Positions 58,785-64,000 of a stretch of DNA of 64,000 nt are shown piece by piece. The position numbers and the translations under genes are program-made. The notes beneath the pieces were generated by a model. The model searched no databases and was not told where the DNA came from. It saw nothing but the letters and a program-made list of their open reading frames with translations. Origin of the DNA: Elysia chlorotica (taxonomy: Eukaryota; Mollusca; Gastropoda; Plakobranchidae). Each line of letters begins with the position of its first letter. The stretch's first letter is position 1. The DNA is taken from assembly GCA_003991915.1 (NCBI GenBank), contig RQTK01000171.1, forward strand, positions 307,369 through 371,368, read 5' to 3'.

Positions 58785-59645
58785 GCAGATAACCAGGTGT
58801 CACAGATGGCCGGGGGGAAAGTCTCGCAAAGCCAGGTCCATTATGGCCCACTGCTTATTGGTTGTTGTTGGAGATGATATTTCTTAGCAGGAGGTTTTTA
58901 GCTACGTGTACAGCTTTTTGTGTAGGAAAAAGGGTATTCACTTCAAATAAAGTTAGTTCATAAAAAGAGGATACCATGAATGTTTTCACGTGCGAAGCGT
59001 GCCACACCAGCTTAAAATTAATGACAAACCCGCTATTATGTCGCACCGTCATACACAAGATTGGTGAGCACGTGTATTTATAGATATTTAACGGATCAGC
59101 GTAATCTTCAAGCTAAGGTCGGAGTGATAGATGACACAGAAAAAGTTAAATGCTAAACGCTGAGGCTCTATTTATAATACTTGCTTCGTTTCTCACACTC
59201 TGTTCTAAAAACAAAGCTATATTAGCAACATTTATTTTTCAAAATACTAAGAAAAGAAAAAAAAAACGTTTTCCACAATCTCTTTCTTGCGATATCCCCA
59301 GCTAGAAAGTCAAATATCTTCTAAAAATAAAAAAAAAGCAATGGCCACAATAAACTACAACTAAACAAAGTGAGATCAAAGTTCAAGGTCACAATGGTGG
59401 GGTTCAGGGGTCTAGGGTCAGTACCAGACAATCTAATGTCAGTCAGTGAGTAGCTAGTGATTTTGTCTTTGCATCACGGCATCAGAGTTCACTATTTGAC
59501 CAGTGGGCAGTTGGCAGTGGACGAGTGGGGCACATAGGTGACCTATCGAGTTCCACACGCGAGGAAACCTTAGACATACGCATGGTCAGAGGTGGTCAGA
59601 GAGAGCCAGAGATGTTCAGAGATGGTCATAGGGTCAATAATTGAT
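58785..59645. other. AT-rich spacer, no gene seen
   Basis: A GGTCAGAG-type repeat-like stretch at 59,583-59,635; otherwise nothing. Confidence 0.5.
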
Positions 59646-59649
59646 GTAG

Positions 59650-59722
59650 GGAATAGCAATGGCTCAGATGGTAAAGCCCCGAATTAACGAGTGGAAAATT
59701 CAAGGTTTGAATCTCAGTCGGT
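59650..59722 (+). mobile_element. tRNA-like SINE head
   Basis: GCAATGGCTCAGATGGTAAAG (A box) is followed by CAAGGTTTGAATCTCAGTCG (B box), with spacing close to that of a tRNA promoter. Confidence 0.5.
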
Positions 59723-59899
59723 GCCCATGTGTCCAACTGTAACCACACTGTGTATTGTGGATATCTGGGGCATGTGAGGATGGTCAAATAATACACCATA
59801 GGTACCCTGGACACGACAATATAGACATAGGATAGAGGTTGTGAGGAGGGCATAGTCTGTAAGTGATGGACATTGAAAAGAGATGGATATAAAAAACTG

Positions 59900-59958
59900 G
59901 ACACTGACTAGCTCAGTGGGTTTTGCTGTACGCGGAGAGCGGGGTTCCAATCAAAGTG
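59900..59958 (+). mobile_element. tRNA-like SINE head
   Basis: GACTAGCTCAGTGGGTTTTG (A box) is followed by CGGGGTTCCAATCAAAG (B box). It lies 180 bp from the previous head in the same orientation. Confidence 0.45.
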
Positions 59959-60210
59959 GCATCCGCTCCTGTCTGCGAAAAGGATTCCTCGGGATTTTGA
60001 ATGTAATACAGCAGTTAAAGCTTTTGTCTGGTCTGGTGAGGGATAGAAAACGAGAGAACTACTCACGATATTGACTGCTACTATAAAAAAACGACGTAAA
60101 AACGAAACAAACACATACAAATTAGAACAGTTGAGCGACGAATACAGTGAAAGACAGGTTTAAAAAAAAAAATTAAAAAAAAAATATGAAAAAAAACCAG
60201 TTTATAGATA

Positions 60211-60240
60211 CGAGTGTGTGTGTGTGTGTGTGTGTATGTG
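60211..60240 (+). repeat. (TG)n microsatellite
   Basis: About 13 units. Confidence 0.95.
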
Positions 60241-60899
60241 TCTATGCATTTTTAGAAATATGATGATAAAAGACCGAGAGCGATTAAATAGCCAATCATG
60301 CAATAAACATGTATTCATTGAGGACACCAGCTGGCGACATGAGGGGATGAGGAATGGCGATGAGGACAGGGAGGAAGAGCAGGAGGGAAATGACACCAAG
60401 ACGCCTGCCCATCCAGGGAAATAAACACGTCCCAGGCACGGAACTGTGAAACCTAGCACCAGTGCGCACTAGGCTGGGAATACCCAATGCTTTGTTTTCC
60501 CGAAGAGACAAAGCGCTCTGTGGAGGTAGAGATTTTGAGTGCAAAAGCAACATTCTGACGTCGTTTTGAAGGCCAAACACCAATGTATTTTTTCCAGTTT
60601 ACGGTGCAGAGTTGAACCCTACTATAAATAGAACCCCAATTTTGGGCTAAAACAATGGCGGGCAATAACAGTTAAGTTTCAGTGCGACAAGGTGTAGGGC
60701 CTGCGCAGTCAAAGGGGTCTGTTGTTTGACTAGGCCTGGCTGTCTCCATAAACACCGGTGTTTATAGGGCGGACAAGTGCCGGAGTGTTTGCTCAAATCA
60801 GGACAATTATGGCTTACCGGGGTTTACGGCGTGAGTGTGGAGTGTGGAGCCTTGGCCAGATGGTCAACCTTGGGGCAGGACAGTTTCAGACTGAAGCGC

Positions 60900-60962
60900 T
60901 AGATAGTCCAGACGGTAGAGCTCTTGGGTGGCGAGCAATAGGCATGTGGTTCGTGTCTCAGC
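60900..60962 (+). mobile_element. Degraded tRNA-like SINE head
   Basis: GATAGTCCAGACGGTAGAGC (A box-like) is followed by ATGTGGTTCGTGTCTCAG (B box-like). Confidence 0.35.
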
Positions 60963-61173
60963 GGGTGTTGCCTCGTATCCTAATAGGTTTTGTTGTAAAG
61001 CGCAAGGAATTGTAGGGCTTATCGGTGATTAAACTCTTTAGAGCAAGTCGGTGACTTTGTCATATAAAGTTTACCTTCTTCGTAATGAATTACGAACTTT
61101 ACCATGAACATAATATATTGTGTGGTATAATTATTTATCTTATTTATTTCAGAAAAGCAATGCAAGAGATTGA

Positions 61174-61176
61174 GTT

Positions 61177-61207
<31 letters not shown>

Positions 61208-61266
61208 TAAAGAGCGATAGAAATAGGGAGGAAGAGGGGAGAGAGATAAATAGAGAGAGGGAGAGA
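61174..61266 (+). repeat. (TG)n then GA-rich tract
   Basis: Compound array. Confidence 0.9.
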
Positions 61267-61638
61267 CTGGGTGGGTAAGAGAGGGAAAAGGAAAAAGGAT
61301 ATAGATATATAGATAGAAAGAAGAGTGCAAGAGAAACAGCGAAACAGAGATATCCAACTAAGAAAAGCTATGTTTAAAATCATAGTGTTTTGCCTTTTAA
61401 AAACCAAGCCGACATTTAAATCTCCTTTTTATCACCTTCACAGGAGTAATACAACAACGCCCCCCTCAACACTTAAAACTCATCACATTAAAACCAGGCC
61501 TGTGCTATGTCCTACCCTCACACTACAAGGTAACCAACGAGTTCTTACGGAGAAAGCTCGGACAGTGATGGGGGCCACACGTGCGTTTTAATGGTGACAG
61601 GGTGAGTAAATCAACATCCCAGATATACGAAGTGGGTA

Positions 61639-61683
61639 GGCTGGGCCACTTTAGCGGGCCACTTTAGTGGGCCACTAGGGCCA
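61639..61683 (+). repeat. Short tandem repeat GGGCCACTTTAG
   Basis: Three consecutive GGGCCACT-starting units, the first two identical for CACTTTAG. Confidence 0.7.
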
Positions 61684-61767
61684 TGTGGAGACTGTCTCCA
61701 CACCAAAGTGGGGGTTTACGACCAGACCAGCTGCTTGCTCTTGTGGGGTAATGTTCTGTTTAAGCAG

Positions 61768-62589
61768 GGAGAGAGAGAGAGGGGAAGAGAGAGAGAGAGA
61801 GAGTGTGTGGAATGGATAGAGAGAGAGAGAGAGGGAGAGAGAGAGGGAGAGAGAATGAGAGAGAGGTGGAGAGAACCGGGGAGCGAGAATGAGAGAGAGN
61901 NNNNNNNNNNNNNNNNNNNNNNNNNNNNNNNNNNNNNNNNNNNNNNNNNNNNNNNNNNNNNNNNNNNNNNNNNNNNNNNNNNNNNNNNNNNNNNNNNNNN
62001 NNNNNNNNNNNNNNNNNNNNNNNNNNNNNNNNNNNNNNNNNNNNNNNNNNNNNNNNNNNNNNNNNNNNNNNNNNNNNNNNNNNNNNNNNNNNNNNNNNNN
62101 NNNNNNNNNNNNNNNNNNNNNNNNNNNNNNNNNNNNNNNNNNNNNNNNNNNNNNNNNNNNNNNNNNNNNNNNNNNNNNNNNNNNNNNNNNNNNNNNNNNN
62201 NNNNNNNNNNNNNNNNNNNNNNNNNNNNNNNNNNNNNNNNNNNNNNNNNNNNNNNNNNNNNNNNNNNNNNNNNNNNNNNNNNNNNNNNNNNNNNNNNNNN
62301 NNNNNNNNNNNNNNNNNNNNNNNNNNNNNNNNNNNNNNNNNNNNNNNNNNNNNNNNNNNNNNNNNNNNNNNNNNNNNNNNNNNNNNNNNNNNNNNNNNNN
62401 NNNNNNNNNNNNNNNNNNNNNNNNNNNNNNNNNNNNNNNNNNNNNNNNNNNNNNNNNNNNNNNNNNNNNNNNNNNNNNNNNNNNNNNNNNNNNNNNNNNN
62501 NNNNNNNNNNNNNNNNNNNNNNNNNNNNNNNNNNNNNNNNNNNNNNNNNNNNNNNNNNNNNNNNNNNNNNNNNNNNNNNNNNNNNNNNN

Positions 62590-62625
<36 letters not shown>

Positions 62626-62632
62626 GGAGACA
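61768..62632 (+). repeat. GA-rich array with assembly gap
   Basis: GA-rich sequence on both sides of an N run from 61,900 to 62,589, so the gap is probably a collapsed or unresolved GA array. Confidence 0.95.
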
Positions 62633-62634
62633 GA

Positions 62635-63550
62635 AAGAGATACAATAACTAGAAGGCGCAGGTACACGGGTGTAAAACATAATAGGTTTGGTTTAAGTGG
62701 ACAGGTGTAAAGCTAGCCGAAATCTTCAACCTAAAATAACGGTAAATATAATAGTTTTTGTCCCAGCTTCTGTTGGTGACCTAAGGAGGTTCATATCTAC
62801 ACAGGTAAATGTCCTGGTTCAGCAAGAAAAGGAATGGCAAGAAATTATTCAATTTCAGGATAATAAAAGGAACTTTTTGTCTTAAAATATTCCAGAATAG
62901 GAAACACCCGCAAATAATACGAAAAGACATGTTATTAGAGGTAATGGTCTTGGCATAACTAATAATAATAGCTTACAGAGACAATATCACCACATATCAA
63001 AATAACTAAGTCATCGACAAAAGAAGCAATCATATTCTACTGACTGGCGGTGAAAATGTCAGAAATACATAGTGTGCCACACTTGCGAAAGTGGTTTGTA
63101 ATCTTAAATACTTAGCAAAACATGCTTAACACCAATATCGAATCCCCCCCCCCCTTTTTTTTTCTTTTGTTTCTTTGTATGAGAAAAGATTTCTCTTAAT
63201 TTTTAGGTTCCCCGTGGACATTCTACACGGTGACCATTCCCAATACTGATGTCTGACGCTATTACATGCTGCCACACAGAGACTAGGACTCCGGACTGCC
63301 TCAGCAAGTCACATTACATTCGTTGTGATCCACGTGATGTGGAAGGATGTCATAATGCCGCTCTCGGTCTCCATAGACTATGGAATCGCTCCTTAGTACC
63401 AGTGGCACCTTAAGTGTAAGATAGAGCTATGATTTAACAGCGGTGTAGATTTCCTCGTTCTATCGTTGGCTAAAGCAACACCATCGCAATGTCCCTTTTC
63501 ATAAAGACACAGGTCGAACCAGTAAGGGACGAAATAATAAATGTGTGTGT
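62635..63550. other. AT-rich spacer, no gene seen
   Basis: C10T10 at about 63,146; nothing else recognised. Confidence 0.5.
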
Positions 63551-63554
63551 CCAA

Positions 63555-63615
63555 TCACTGGTTCGAAACGGGTACCTTCCAAATTGAACCCCAACGCGCT
63601 ACCTCCTTCGCCAGC
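63555..63615 (-). mobile_element. tRNA-like SINE head
   Basis: The minus strand reads CTGGCGAAGGAGGTAGCGCG (A box) and ACCCGTTTCGAACCAG (B box). Confidence 0.4.
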
Positions 63616-63769
63616 CTGCCCCATCTAGTTGAGATGGGATGATAGCACTCGCTACTCAGAGCTAATCAGGCAGATTACAACGACTGGATGGCCCGATGGC
63701 TCCGTCTGGAACAAAGGCAGGGGACTCGGGTCCTGGGTCCGGCACCAGTGGGCCATGATGGAGGCAGGC

Positions 63770-63823
63770 GCTGTGTGTGTGTGTGTGAGTGTGTGTGTGT
63801 GTGTGTGTGAATGTGTGTGTGTG
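63770..63823 (+). repeat. (TG)n microsatellite
   Basis: Interrupted TG array. Confidence 0.95.
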
Positions 63824-64000
63824 ACTGTCGGGGGGCCCCAGGGGTATGGGTGGGGCAGATCTTCTTACAAGGCTAATCTCATTAAATATTTCATCTCTAG
63901 TTCGCACACATCACGTGATACGGCGGAGCTGATGCAAGCAGACATTTTTTGTGGTAGTATTTTCGATCATTGTTGTCTCCCTTCCTTCTCGCTTCTCACT

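Overview
The window looks like nuclear DNA of an animal, most likely a mollusc (gastropod-type). It is gene-poor, with AT-rich spacer broken by very many long microsatellites, tRNA-derived SINE copies whose 3' ends read GGACGTTAAACCAAC and run into CAA or CT repeats, a decayed non-LTR retrotransposon, and two short exons with canonical splice sites. Nothing looks bacterial: there are no operons, and the longest reading frames are translations of simple repeats. The mollusc assignment is inference from repeat style only.

Two gene starts are well supported. (1) On the minus strand, a CpG-rich promoter at about 33.0-33.1 kb has two CCAAT boxes, a GC box and a YY1-type AAGATGGCGGC element. A non-coding first exon follows and ends at a GTAAGG donor (32,862). 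Downstream, an exon at 30,589-30,775 holds a start codon, a 25-residue signal peptide and a phase-1 GTAAGA donor. This is the 5' end of a secreted or membrane-receptor gene whose remaining exons lie to the left, possibly beyond the window, so much of 1-30.5 kb may be its intron. (2) On the plus strand, an exon at 52,581-52,663 encodes the first 21 residues of a protein beginning MALLDDIFTP and ends at a GTAAGT donor. Its remaining exons lie to the right. A block of about 105 bp carrying a CACGTG E-box is tandemly duplicated just inside the following intron.

Two short intronless candidates are weaker: a 138-residue frame at 51,548-51,964 (plus) framed by a TATA box and an AATAAA, and a 115-residue frame at 56,900-57,247 (minus). 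Neither matches a family I recognise.

Layout. 0-9 kb: spacer, a possible TATA promoter at 2.5 kb, a full SINE at 6.4 kb, a GC-rich block at 8.7 kb. 9.6-12.3 kb: a 1.34-kb tandem segmental duplication. 12.3-30 kb: spacer with GA/CT, GATA, GT and AGT arrays, a SINE at 14.9 kb, a GT minisatellite at 21.3 kb and several motif-rich blocks that could be enhancers. 30.5-33.1 kb: 5' end of the minus-strand gene. 33-46 kb: spacer, a CT-bounded tandem duplication, long CTT, CTGT, CAA and GAT arrays, one assembly gap and many tRNA-like SINE heads. 46.5-47.6 kb: retrotransposon remnant and a SINE. 48-53 kb: a homeodomain-site cluster and the plus-strand gene start. 53-64 kb: spacer, more tRNA-like heads and a second gap. 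No complete multi-exon gene, CRISPR array, rRNA gene or intact tRNA gene was seen.
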